A stretch of DNA of 61,387 nucleotides from Nonomuraea terrae (GTDB lineage: Bacteria > Actinomycetota > Actinomycetes > Streptosporangiales > Streptosporangiaceae): the NCBI RefSeq assembly GCF_004348995.1, contig NZ_SMKQ01000026.1:1-61387 (forward strand), given 5' to 3'. Made by a program: the position numbers and the translations under genes. Numbering within the stretch: the first letter of the stretch is position 1; every line of letters begins with the position of its first letter. The notes under the pieces are model-generated. The model was not told where the DNA came from. It made no database searches and saw nothing but the letters and a program-made list of their open reading frames with translations. Below are positions 7,762 through 15,186 of this stretch, one piece after another.

Positions 7762-8284
7762 TCACCGCTTCGTGGCCTTCGTCGCGGTCAGCGGAAACGT
7801 GATGCGGGTCAGTTCCTCGGAGGCCGTCCACAGACGACGGGCGAGTGCGGCGTCCCAGGCGGCCCTCGACCGCCCGACGAGTTTCGGCGCACCGCGCCCC
7901 TGCAGGAAGCCGCCCGGGCCGGCGTAGCCGCCGCCGGGGACGTCCGCCACCGCCGCGTAGAGCGTGGGCAGGGCGCCGTCGTCGACGCTCTGCGCGAAGC
8001 GGCTCGTGATGGTCGTGCGGAGCAGGCGGAGCAGAGGGCGTTCGTCACCGAGGTGCCCGAGGAGGCCGGTGGCCGCCATGCCGGGGTGCGCGGCGGTCGC
8101 GAGCACCGGTGAGCCGACCTCGGTGAGGCGGCGCTGCAGTTCCGAGGTGCAGGTTGGCCAGTTTCGACTGCGCGTACGCGGCGAACGCTCGGTAGGGCCG
8201 GCGTTCCCAGTTGAGATCGCCGAAGTCGATCGTGCCCGTCCGGTGTCCGTTGGACGAGACGGTGACGACCCGTTCCCGGATCCG
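7762..8284 (-). pseudogene. Short-chain dehydrogenase remnant, truncated and frameshifted
   Basis: Leftward reading recovers the second half of a short-chain dehydrogenase/reductase of the retinol-dehydrogenase-like type. GRVVTVSSNGHRTGTIDFGD is the catalytic-Ser region and AYAQSKLANL carries the Tyr and Lys. After a change of frame near 8150, TSELQRRLTEVGSPVLATAA leads to the intact C-terminus ending at 7762. The whole Rossmann N-terminal half (about 130 residues) is missing. The break at about 8284 coincides with the point where TetR homology begins on the other strand. It is therefore non-functional: N-terminally deleted plus at least one indel. Confidence 0.75.
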
Positions 8285-8843
8285 TGGCCCGCCGCTGCTC
8301 GCCGTCGCCGAACGCAGCCTGCGCCGGCACGGCGCCGACCAGATTTCGCTGCGTGAGCTGGCCCGAGAGGCCGGCGTCAGCCACGCCGCGCCGCGTCGGC
8401 ACTTCGCGGACCGTCAGGCGCTGCTGGACGCGCTCGCCGAGGCCGGGTTCGCCCGGCTGGACCAGGAGCTGCGCACGGCGCTCACCGCCGCGGGCGAGGA
8501 GTTCGAGCCGCGCCTGCACGCCATGGCGGCGGCCTACCTGCGGTTCGCCACCGAGGACGCGGCGCTGTTGGAGCTGATGTTCGCCGGCAAGCACCGCGGG
8601 GGCGCCGACCGGCTCGTCGCGGCCGCCGCCGCGCCGTTCGGGCTGATGCACGACCTGATCGCGCAGGGACAGGCACGGGGAGTGCTGGAGCACGGCGATC
8701 CGCAGCGCGTGGGGGTCGTGCTGTTCGCGACGCTGCAGGGCATCGCCACACTGATGAACGGGAAGCTGGTGGCGCCGGAACTGCTCGACGGGATCGTGGA
8801 GACCGCCGTCGACCAGTTCGCGCGCGGATCGCGGCCCCGTTAG
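8211..8843 (+). CDS. TetR-family regulator with rearranged N-terminus
   Basis: From about residue 28 this is a good TetR protein: LLAVAERSLRRHGADQISLR, then ELAREAGVSHAAPRRHFADR completes the helix-turn-helix, followed by a C-terminal domain of the TetR_C_33/WHG kind (ELMFAGKHRGGADRLVAA). The first 27 or so codons are the antisense of the dehydrogenase remnant and show no TetR homology. The native start and a few residues appear to have been lost in the deletion that fused the two genes head to head. A protein could still be made from ATG 8211, but there is no convincing Shine-Dalgarno. Treat it as a possible pseudogene. Confidence 0.6.
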   Translation: MRSPKSIVPVRCPLDETVTTRSRIRGPPLLAVAERSLRRHGADQISLRELAREAGVSHAAPRRHFADRQALLDALAEAGFARLDQELRTALTAAGEEFEPRLHAMAAAYLRFATEDAALLELMFAGKHRGGADRLVAAAAAPFGLMHDLIAQGQARGVLEHGDPQRVGVVLFATLQGIATLMNGKLVAPELLDGIVETAVDQFARGSRPR

Positions 8844-8884
8844 GGGGCGCGGTGGGCGGCCGGCCAGGACGGCGAACATGAAGA

Positions 8885-8940
8885 GTGCCCGTATTCAGCG
8901 GGTCGCCTCGTGGAGGCGGGTCTCCGGTGAATACGGGCAC
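8885..8940. terminator. Long hairpin downstream of gene B'
   Basis: A 13-bp stem (GTGCCCGTATTCA / TGAATACGGGCAC) surrounds an inner hairpin with GCCTC/GAGGC arms. It lies downstream of leftward gene B' and matches the hairpin at 7548-7603 of the other arm in structure and largely in sequence. Confidence 0.6.
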
Positions 8941-9039
8941 TCATGGGCTGTCGGAGTTCATCGCTTGAGCGGACTCCTCGGTGGCGCGGATCCTGACGCC
9001 ACCGGCTCACCACCGCCTATCGGGGGTGGCGTCGACTCT

Positions 9040-9369
9040 TTACCAGTCCCAGTCGTCCTTGAAGAAGTCGTCGTGGTGGCGGTCGTGGCGGCGGTGCTCG
9101 CGGTGCTCATTGTTGTTGATGTTGAAGTTGTCGACCCGGACGTTGACGCGGTTGTGGTGACGGTGGTGGCGACGGTGCCCCCAGCCACCCCAGCCGCAGC
9201 GACGGATCTTGTGGCACCTGCCCCAGGCCACGACCGGAGCGGTCGCCGCGCCGAACTTGGTGGTCGTGCTGGCCTCGGCCGTCGTCATGGCGCCGGCACC
9301 GGCGACCGCTGCTCCGGTCATCGCCGTGCTGATGGCGAGACCTGCGACAAGAGACTTGAACGTGGGCAT
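9040..9369 (-). CDS. Small secreted His/Asn-rich protein, copy B'
   Basis: A predicted 109-residue secreted protein starting MPTFKSLVAGLAISTAMTGA, the same length as copy B. The core GRCHKIRRCGWGGWGHRRHH is followed by a hydrophobic strand and Asn run (VNVRVDNFNINNNEH) and a terminal HHDDFFKDDWDW. The signal peptide, Cys pair, CGWG motif and Asp/Trp C-terminus are conserved with B, while the His-rich linker varies. The leader with AGGGGG is shared. It is transcribed toward the centre of the inverted duplication. The function is unknown. A role in metal sequestration or a surface role fits the composition but is inference. Confidence 0.78.
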   Translation of the reverse strand: MPTFKSLVAGLAISTAMTGAAVAGAGAMTTAEASTTTKFGAATAPVVAWGRCHKIRRCGWGGWGHRRHHRHHNRVNVRVDNFNINNNEHREHRRHDRHHDDFFKDDWDW

Positions 9370-9680
9370 TGCCTTCCCCCTAAAGGATCGATTGCCCGAT
9401 ACTCCGTACCCCTCCGAAAAAGTGACCGGCGGGCCCGCCGGACGTTATCCGGAGTCATACGGTGGACGATTGATAATCAACCATCCGCACTATGGATATA
9501 ACCGGACAGAACCGTCAGAAACGGCGATTGTCCTCTCTTAACCGACACCATTCCGCGCCGTGACGCCTCTCGCTCGAAAACACCTGCCAGGGTCGTGAGA
9601 ACACCCGGCCAACACGCGTGCCGAAACCCGGGCATGCGAAAATCTCCGCCGCCACGGATCACCCGTGCAGCGACATGACG
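9370..9680 (-). promoter_or_regulatory. Promoter and leader region of gene B'
   Basis: No gene is seen. Read leftward, 9545-9370 reproduces the block upstream of gene B: TAAGAGAGGACAATCG, TCCGGTTATATCCATAGTGC, GGATGGTTGATTATCAATCG, then GTATCGGGCAATCGATCCTT and the ribosome binding site. The remaining 9546-9680 mirrors 6855-6960 of the other arm, including GCATGCGAAAATC. Confidence 0.55.
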
Positions 9681-9714
9681 AGGGCTCCGCCGGCGTAAAT
9701 GCCGGCGGAGCCCT
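9681..9714. terminator. Hairpin between genes A' and B' (inner)
   Basis: A perfect 14-bp stem (AGGGCTCCGCCGGC / GCCGGCGGAGCCCT) with a six-base loop GTAAAT, followed by TTTG on the right. It is the counterpart of the hairpin at 6814-6849. Confidence 0.75.
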
Positions 9715-9751
9715 TTGAAATGTCGCGGAGACGTGGAGAAATGAATCTCAG

Positions 9752-9784
9752 GACGGACCGCGCCTTGTTTCGACGCGGCCCGTC
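9752..9784. terminator. Hairpin downstream of gene A' (outer)
   Basis: An 11-bp stem with one mismatch (GACGGACCGCG / CGCGGCCCGTC) and a loop containing CCTTGTTTCGA. It is the inverted counterpart of the hairpin at 6744-6776. It lies about 100 bp past the stop of leftward gene A'. Confidence 0.65.
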
Positions 9785-9887
9785 CGCGAGAGCCCGCGAT
9801 TCACCGTCGGCCGCAAAACCGCACACCCCATCGGGTGGCGACGACCATCAGAGAAGACGAGCACTCATTCCCACGCTGTCAGCGTTG

Positions 9888-10283
9888 TCAGCGGGCCTGC
9901 TCCAGGAGGCCGCGGTGGTGGTGGTTGTTGTGGCGCTTGCGCTCGTCGCGACGTTCGGCGCGACGGTCCTCGTTGTCGTTGAAGTTGTGATTCCGCACGA
10001 CGATGCAGACGTGGTCGTTGCGGTGGCTGCGACGGCCCCAGCCGCCCCCGCCGCCCCAGCCGCCGTGGTGTCCCCGGCCACACTTGTGGTGCCTGCCCCG
10101 GTCCGTAAGGAAGGGAAGGAGGTGGGTGAAGTTGTCGTCGTTGTCGAAGACGTCGTCGCCGAAGTCGTCGCTCATGACGGTGGGCGTAGCGGCGGTGGCG
10201 GTGGCGGCACCACCAGCGACCAGCGCACCGGCCATGCCAGTGCTGATGGCGATTCCTGCGATAACACTCTTGAGCTTGGGCAT
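9888..10283 (-). CDS. Small secreted His/Gly-rich protein, copy A'
   Basis: A predicted 131-residue secreted protein whose first residues (MPKLKSVIAGIAISTGMAGA) match copy A. After the signal peptide it has an acidic insert absent from the others (SDDFGDDVFDNDDNF). The core follows: HHKCGRGHHGGWGGGGGWGR, a strand (VCIVVRNHNFNDNED) and a Arg/His-rich tail. The Cys arrangement differs from copies A, B and B': one Cys before GRGHH and one inside the strand. The leader and ribosome binding site are shared with the family. The function is unknown. Confidence 0.72.
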   Translation of the reverse strand: MPKLKSVIAGIAISTGMAGALVAGGAATATAATPTVMSDDFGDDVFDNDDNFTHLLPFLTDRGRHHKCGRGHHGGWGGGGGWGRRSHRNDHVCIVVRNHNFNDNEDRRAERRDERKRHNNHHHRGLLEQAR

Positions 10284-10974
10284 TGCGTTTTCCCCCTAAA
10301 GGATCGATTGCCCCGTTCTCGACGTTTCCGGGTACCTGTAACCAGGTTTTGGATGGCTACGGTGAGTCATCCGGTGAATGTCATTTCCGGGGCTGTGACC
10401 CAGCAAACGGGGATCACTCTATTTTGCAGTACATTAAGAGTCTTATTGCTTGGCTTAAAGATCTATCTCACGAAATGACATGATATGTCCGATTAGGGCG
10501 GAACTGTGCAACGGCTCTAGCGGATGTGGGTGGCCTCGGTCGACCGACCTGTCGAATCCATGCCTGAAAGGCGAAACCGCGGCGCCCCGTACGTACTGCT
10601 CCGAAAATGCGAAAGCGCGCGGATGCGTTACGGCGCCGATTTTCCCCGCCCCCCGCGCGCGAGAATCGCGCGACTTGTCGTCAAAGGGTACGGCGGCGTT
10701 CGCCATTTGACCGGAGGTGCGCCAGACCGGCCGCTCCGGAGAAATGCCTTCCGCGAAAGTGCGGCCCCCGCCCACGGTCCGATTCGCCGGCCTGGGCCGC
10801 TCATCACGGTGAGTGCCGGTGTCGTCACGGTGGGTGCCGCTGGAGACATGCTTTCCGACCATGGTTGCCATAAACGGCATACGACAGGTTTTGCCGGGAT
10901 CACGGCGTGTCAAGAGATCGCTTAGACCCCTATGTCGCGGTATACACCGCTAAAAACCGCGCTTCAGTCGGGCG
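10284..10974. other. Gene A' promoter region followed by an apparently gene-free stretch
   Basis: Positions 10284-10490 hold the leader and AT-rich promoter region of A', resembling the region upstream of A. From 10490 to 10974 I see no convincing gene; the reading frames here have no ribosome binding site and no recognisable product. A short imperfect tandem repeat of 21 bp lies at about 10800-10845 (two copies of a TCACGGTGnGTGCCG unit). Confidence 0.5.
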
Positions 10975-11008
10975 CCGTGGGTGCGCCGGGGTGGCGGCGC
11001 ACCCACGG
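10975..11008. terminator. Terminator hairpin of the phosphoesterase gene
   Basis: A perfect 13-bp stem (CCGTGGGTGCGCC / GGCGCACCCACGG) with an eight-base loop lies immediately after the stop of the leftward phosphoesterase gene. Confidence 0.7.
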
Positions 11009-11011
11009 GTG

Positions 11012-11977
11012 TCACCGCGCCGGCACGGTCCGCTGCTCCCAGGAGAACACCTGCGGCGACTTCGGCTCGACGGTCACCCGCAGCCACTGGCTCGCGGTGT
11101 CGCCGAACGTCTCCAGCCGCGTCAGGTTCGGCACCCCCGCGTAGCCCGGCTCCACCTCCTGCACGTGCTCGTCACCGTGCACCAGCAGCACCGGCTTGCC
11201 GTACGCGCGAGCGTGCTCCACGATGCGCTCGCGGATCTCGGTGAACCCGGCGGCCTGCACGGGCTCGGCCTGCAGCATGAGCAGCACGCCCGGCGCGCGG
11301 GTGCGCCGGGCGGTGTCGAAGGCCGCGTCGATCCAGTCGAGCGCGGCGGCCTCGCGCGCCTCGTACTCGGCCGTGCGCGGCTCCGGCAGGTCGCCGCCGG
11401 GCAGCTCGCTCCAGGGCGCCAGGCCGTTGGAGCTGCCCACCACGTGCGCCGTGGCGAAGACGACGCCCTTCTCGGTGAAGCGCACGTTCTCGACGTAGTC
11501 ACGGTGCCTCGGATCGGCGGCCTGGGTCTCGACCTTCATCGCCCGGCCGCCGATCGTGCGCCCGGGGGCGGGATAGAAGATCCGGCGGACGGCCTCCAGC
11601 CGCTCGGTGGGCAGGAAGCCGCCCGCCGCGACGCGGTGGCAGTCGGTCCAGTCGTTGTCGCCGGGCGTCAGCACGAACGGGTCGTCGAACGTCTGGTACA
11701 GCTTCGCCGTCGCGGTCAGGTGCGCGTCGTCGCAGGAGGTGGAGCCGCTCTTCACGTCTCCCGCGTGCAGGACGAGCCGGACGTCCGGGTCGGAGTCGAC
11801 GTCGTCGACCAGGGCGGGGAACGCGGCTTCCTGCGCCTCGCCGTACGGGGTGTCGCCGAGCAACGCGAACGTGAACGAGGGCCCGGGACGGGACGCGGCG
11901 CCGGCCGTGCCGGGTGCGGCGAGGCCGCCGGCCAGGGCGGCGGCGATCGCCGCGGCCATGAGAAGGGATTTACGCAT
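11012..11977 (-). CDS. Secreted metallophosphoesterase
   Basis: A 321-residue protein with a clear signal peptide (MRKSLLMAAAIAAALAGGLA, ending near GAASR). A calcineurin-like phosphoesterase domain follows. Metal-ligand motifs are visible in order: FALLGDTPYGE, VLHAGDVKSG, LTPGDNDWTDC and, near the end, LLVHGDEHVQE. Two Cys (STSCDDA and WTDCHR) could form a disulfide. It probably hydrolyses a phosphate ester outside the membrane; the substrate is unknown. The start at 11977 was chosen for its ribosome binding site (ACAGGG) and because the signal peptide begins there. The gene stands alone and ends in a strong terminator. Confidence 0.85.
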   Translation of the reverse strand: MRKSLLMAAAIAAALAGGLAAPGTAGAASRPGPSFTFALLGDTPYGEAQEAAFPALVDDVDSDPDVRLVLHAGDVKSGSTSCDDAHLTATAKLYQTFDDPFVLTPGDNDWTDCHRVAAGGFLPTERLEAVRRIFYPAPGRTIGGRAMKVETQAADPRHRDYVENVRFTEKGVVFATAHVVGSSNGLAPWSELPGGDLPEPRTAEYEAREAAALDWIDAAFDTARRTRAPGVLLMLQAEPVQAAGFTEIRERIVEHARAYGKPVLLVHGDEHVQEVEPGYAGVPNLTRLETFGDTASQWLRVTVEPKSPQVFSWEQRTVPAR

Positions 11978-12213
11978 GGACGCACCCTGTCCGTCCCCGG
12001 CCATCGCCCGGTGACGCGGAGCAGAAGCCCCGGAGAAGGGGCCGCGAACGACGTCGATCATGGTGGGGTGATTTGCGGCGCCGGGGGGTGATGTCCGTAA
12101 TGTCGGAGAGAAGAGGCCGTCGTACCAGGTGGGGGAATCCGAGAGTGGCCGGCGACGATGATTATCGTGTGGGAACCGGGAAGAGGCGTACGCGAGAGCG
12201 AGGAGGAGGACCC

Positions 12214-13113
12214 ATGATGGCGGAGCCGATCCCGCACTGGCCAGGACGCATGATCGGCTCGGTGCACGTGCGATCGACCCCCGGGGGTCCCGCGGAGCAG
12301 GCGGTGTTCGTGCACGGGCTGGCCGGGGCGGCGACCAACTGGACCGACCTCATGGACGAGCTCAAGGACACCGTCCAGGGGCACGCGCTCGACCTTCCCG
12401 GCGCTGGGTTCTCGCCCGCGCCCGACGACGGCGACTACTCCGTCCCCGCCCACGCGCGGGCGGTGGTCGGCCTGCTGGAGCGGACGGGCCCGGCCCACCT
12501 GTTCGGCAACTCGCTCGGCGGCGCGGTCGCCGTCCGGGTCGCCGCGAGCCGTCCCGACCTCGTGCGCACGCTCACGCTCATCTCCCCGGCCCTGCCCGAC
12601 CTGCTGCCGAGGTACGGCCCCGTCCGCGTGGCCGCCGCCGCCGTGCCCATGCTGGGCGAATGGGTGGCGGACCACCTGCGCATGCTGCCGGTCGAGCAGC
12701 GCATACAGGCGTCGTTCGCCATGGTCTGGGCCAACATGGAGGCCGTCCATCCCATGCGGCTGAAGGACGCCATCGAGGAGCAACGCAGGCGCGACGGCCT
12801 GCCGCACGCGGGGCAGGCCATGGTCGCCTCGGCGCGCGGCATCGTGGCCGAGTACTTCCGCCGCGGTGAGGACAACCTGTGGCACCAGGCGGAGAAGGTC
12901 CAGGCGCCCGCGCTGATCGTCCACGGCCGCCACGACCGCCTGGTCCGGCCGGCGATGGCCAGGAAGGCCCACCGCGCGTTCCGCCAGGTACGGCTGGTGC
13001 TGCTGCCGACCGCGGGACATGTGGCGATGATGGAGATGCCGCAGGTCGTGGCCGCCGAGGCGCGCCGTCTGATCGGTGAGACGCGATTGGGGAATGCCCC
13101 ACTGCCCGGCTAG
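12214..13113 (+). CDS. Alpha/beta hydrolase
   Basis: A 299-residue alpha/beta-fold hydrolase. The oxyanion region is FVHGLAGAATNW, the nucleophile elbow is LFGNSLGGAVAV (Ser), the acid is in LIVHGRHDRLV (Asp) and the base is in PTAGHVAMME (His). A helical cap lies between strands 6 and 7. The ATG at 12214 follows GAGGAGGAGG, an excellent ribosome binding site; longer reading upstream is unsupported. It lies just ahead of moeZ on the same strand. The substrate is not determinable. Confidence 0.9.
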   Translation: MMAEPIPHWPGRMIGSVHVRSTPGGPAEQAVFVHGLAGAATNWTDLMDELKDTVQGHALDLPGAGFSPAPDDGDYSVPAHARAVVGLLERTGPAHLFGNSLGGAVAVRVAASRPDLVRTLTLISPALPDLLPRYGPVRVAAAAVPMLGEWVADHLRMLPVEQRIQASFAMVWANMEAVHPMRLKDAIEEQRRRDGLPHAGQAMVASARGIVAEYFRRGEDNLWHQAEKVQAPALIVHGRHDRLVRPAMARKAHRAFRQVRLVLLPTAGHVAMMEMPQVVAAEARRLIGETRLGNAPLPG

Positions 13114-13157
13114 GTTTCAACTGGAGATAAGACCCCCTGAAAACGGGAGCGTAGAAC

Positions 13158-14339
13158 GTGTCGTTGCCACCGCTGGTCGAGCCGGCTCCAGAGCTGACCG
13201 TCGACGAAGTGCGCCGCTACTCGCGCCACCTGATCATTCCCGATGTGGGTATGGCGGGGCAGAAGCGGCTGAAGAACGCCAAGGTGCTGTGTGTCGGCGC
13301 CGGGGGCCTGGGCTCGCCCGCGCTGATGTATCTCGCGGCGGCGGGTGTCGGCACCCTCGGCATCATCGACTTCGACGTCGTCGATGAGTCCAACCTGCAG
13401 CGCCAGATCATCCACGGTCAGTCCGACGTGGGCAAGCTGAAGGCGGAGAGCGCCGCCGCGTCGGTCCGCGAGATCAACCCGTACGTCGACGTCGTGCTCC
13501 ACAACACGGCGCTGACCACCGAGAACGTCATGGAGATCTTCTCGGGCTACGACCTCATCGTCGACGGCACCGACAACTTCGCCACGCGTTACATGGTGAA
13601 CGACGCCGCGGTGCTGCTCGGTAAGCCCTACATCTGGGGTTCGATCTACCGCTTCGACGGTCAGGCGAGCGTCTTCTGGGCCGAGCACGGGCCCTGCTAC
13701 CGCTGCCTCTACCCCGAGCCCCCGCCTCCCGGCATGGTGCCGTCGTGCGCCGAGGGCGGCGTGCTCGGTGTGCTGTGCGCGTCCATCGGCTCCATCCAGG
13801 TCAACGAGGCCATCAAGCTGCTGACCGGCATCGGCGACCCGCTGGTCGGCCGGCTGATGATCTACGACGCCCTGGAGATGAAGTACCGCGACGTCAAGGT
13901 CCGCAAGGACCCCGAGTGCGTGCTGTGCGGCAAGAACCCGACGGTCACCGAGCTGCTCGAGGACTACGAGGCGTTCTGCGGCGCGATCTCCGACGAGGCC
14001 GCCGAGGCCGCCACCGGCTCCACGATCACCGCGCAGGAGCTCAAGGCCATGCAGGACCGCGGCGACAACATCTTCCTCGTCGACGTCCGCGAGCCCAACG
14101 AGTACGACATCGTCAACATCCCCGGCGCCACGCTGATCCCGAAGGGCGAGTTCCTCAACGGCTCGGCCCTGGAGAAGCTGCCGCAGGACAAGAAGATCGT
14201 GCTCCACTGCAAGTCGGGCGCCCGCTCGGCCGAGGCTCTCGCGATCGTCAAGAACGCCGGCTTCTCCGACGCCGTCCACGTGGGCGGCGGCGTGCTGAGC
14301 TGGGTCAAGACCATCGATCCGAGCCTGCCCTCCTACTGA
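13158..14339 (+). CDS. moeZ: MoeZ: adenylyltransferase/sulfurtransferase
   Basis: A 393-residue fusion of an E1/MoeB-like adenylation domain and a rhodanese domain. It activates the C-terminus of ubiquitin-like sulfur carriers (MoaD, CysO, ThiS types) and transfers sulfur for molybdopterin, cysteine and thiamine synthesis. Visible are the nucleotide-binding GAGGLGSPALMYLAAAG (about residue 48), the DGTDNFATRY motif, two zinc CxxC pairs (CYRCLYPEP and CVLCGKNP), and the rhodanese active-site loop LHCKSGARSAEAL with Cys near residue 350. A GTG start follows GGGAGCG. moaE lies at 53.9 kb in the same window. A hairpin follows the stop. Confidence 0.95.
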   Translation: MSLPPLVEPAPELTVDEVRRYSRHLIIPDVGMAGQKRLKNAKVLCVGAGGLGSPALMYLAAAGVGTLGIIDFDVVDESNLQRQIIHGQSDVGKLKAESAAASVREINPYVDVVLHNTALTTENVMEIFSGYDLIVDGTDNFATRYMVNDAAVLLGKPYIWGSIYRFDGQASVFWAEHGPCYRCLYPEPPPPGMVPSCAEGGVLGVLCASIGSIQVNEAIKLLTGIGDPLVGRLMIYDALEMKYRDVKVRKDPECVLCGKNPTVTELLEDYEAFCGAISDEAAEAATGSTITAQELKAMQDRGDNIFLVDVREPNEYDIVNIPGATLIPKGEFLNGSALEKLPQDKKIVLHCKSGARSAEALAIVKNAGFSDAVHVGGGVLSWVKTIDPSLPSY

Positions 14340-14340
14340 C

Positions 14341-14369
14341 GCGGATGGGGGGATGCTCCCCTGATCCGC
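14341..14369. terminator. Hairpin after moeZ
   Basis: Nested inverted repeats GCGGAT/ATCCGC and GGGG/CCCC form a compact hairpin right after the moeZ stop, followed by AGGGAAAAATC. Confidence 0.55.
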
Positions 14370-14466
14370 AGGGAAAAATCTGCGCTGAGGACTGCCGCCG
14401 GGGTCTTGCGGGAAGCACGACGGGCGGCGGTCAGATGCGCAGGTTCTCTGTCAGGGGGTCAGACCG

Positions 14467-15186
14467 GTGAACTCCGCCCGCCCGTGGCCCACGCTCGTGG
14501 CGGCCTCCGCGCTGACGCTGGTCTGCGCGGTGGCCGCCGGAGTCGCGGGCAGCGCGGCGGGCACCGAGCTGACCCGCGGCCCGAGCACGGCCGAGCTGCA
14601 CGCGGCGGCCGAGCGGGAGATCGCCGGACGCTGGCGCAACTGGCCCGCGGGCCGCGTCTTCCCCGCCACGCTGCCGTACTCCGCCGAGCAGGGCGGGCGC
14701 GAACGAGCCGGCCGGATCGGCATCTCGCCGCACACCTCGTGCGAGGACGCGGTGGACGCCGCGGCGGCCAAGGCGCTGCGCCAGGCCGGGTGCAAGGGCG
14801 TGCTGCGAGCGACGTACATCGACGCGCTGCGCGGCGTCCTCGTCACCATCGGCGTGGCGGCATTCCCTGACGAGCTGAGCGCCGTACGCGCCAAGTCGGC
14901 CTTCGCCGGTGGCGGCAGGCCCGTGCCCGGCCTGCGGCCGCTCGCCTTCCCCGGCACGGTCGCCGACCGGTTCACCGCCGACGTCCGCCAGTCGGGGTCG
15001 GTACGCCAGGCGGGGCCGTACCTCGTGCTGACCACGGCGGGTCAGGTGGACGGGCGGCCGGCGGACGCGGCGAGCGAGCCGCGACCCGCGATCTTCGCCT
15101 TCGCCACCGAGATCTCCGAGCGGGTGCTCACCAGGCTGAGCACGCCGCGGATGCCCGACTGCACCTCGCGGGAGTGGCAGTGCTGA
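14467..15186 (+). CDS. Secreted partner protein of mycosin-like protease, copy 1
   Basis: A 239-residue protein with an N-terminal signal or anchor (WPTLVAASALTLVCAVAAGV). Its soluble domain is homologous by eye to the product of 16465-17373: RWRNWPAGRVFPATLPYSAE, GISPHTSCEDAV, AGCKGVLRATYIDA, LAFPGTVADRF and QAGPYLVLTTAGQVDGRP all have counterparts there. Four Cys in the mature part suggest two disulfides. No known domain is recognised. It overlaps the start of the subtilisin gene downstream by seven bases, so the two products are made together. It may be a chaperone, inhibitor or substrate adaptor of that protease (inference). Confidence 0.75.
   Translation: MNSARPWPTLVAASALTLVCAVAAGVAGSAAGTELTRGPSTAELHAAAEREIAGRWRNWPAGRVFPATLPYSAEQGGRERAGRIGISPHTSCEDAVDAAAAKALRQAGCKGVLRATYIDALRGVLVTIGVAAFPDELSAVRAKSAFAGGGRPVPGLRPLAFPGTVADRFTADVRQSGSVRQAGPYLVLTTAGQVDGRPADAASEPRPAIFAFATEISERVLTRLSTPRMPDCTSREWQC

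Noticed and set aside
7471..8112. A 213-codon plus-strand gene
   Set aside because: It runs antisense through the terminator of gene B and the SDR remnant, whose recognisable motifs are on the minus strand.
6030..10490. Composite transposon or insertion sequence with inverted repeats
   Set aside because: The arms carry peptide genes rather than transposase genes, no terminal target-site duplication was found by eye, and arm similarity is uneven, as expected of an old inverted duplication.
10455..10913. A 152-codon minus-strand gene in the gap after the peptide island
   Set aside because: It has no ribosome binding site, mixed composition, no domain, and overlaps the AT-rich promoter side of gene A'.
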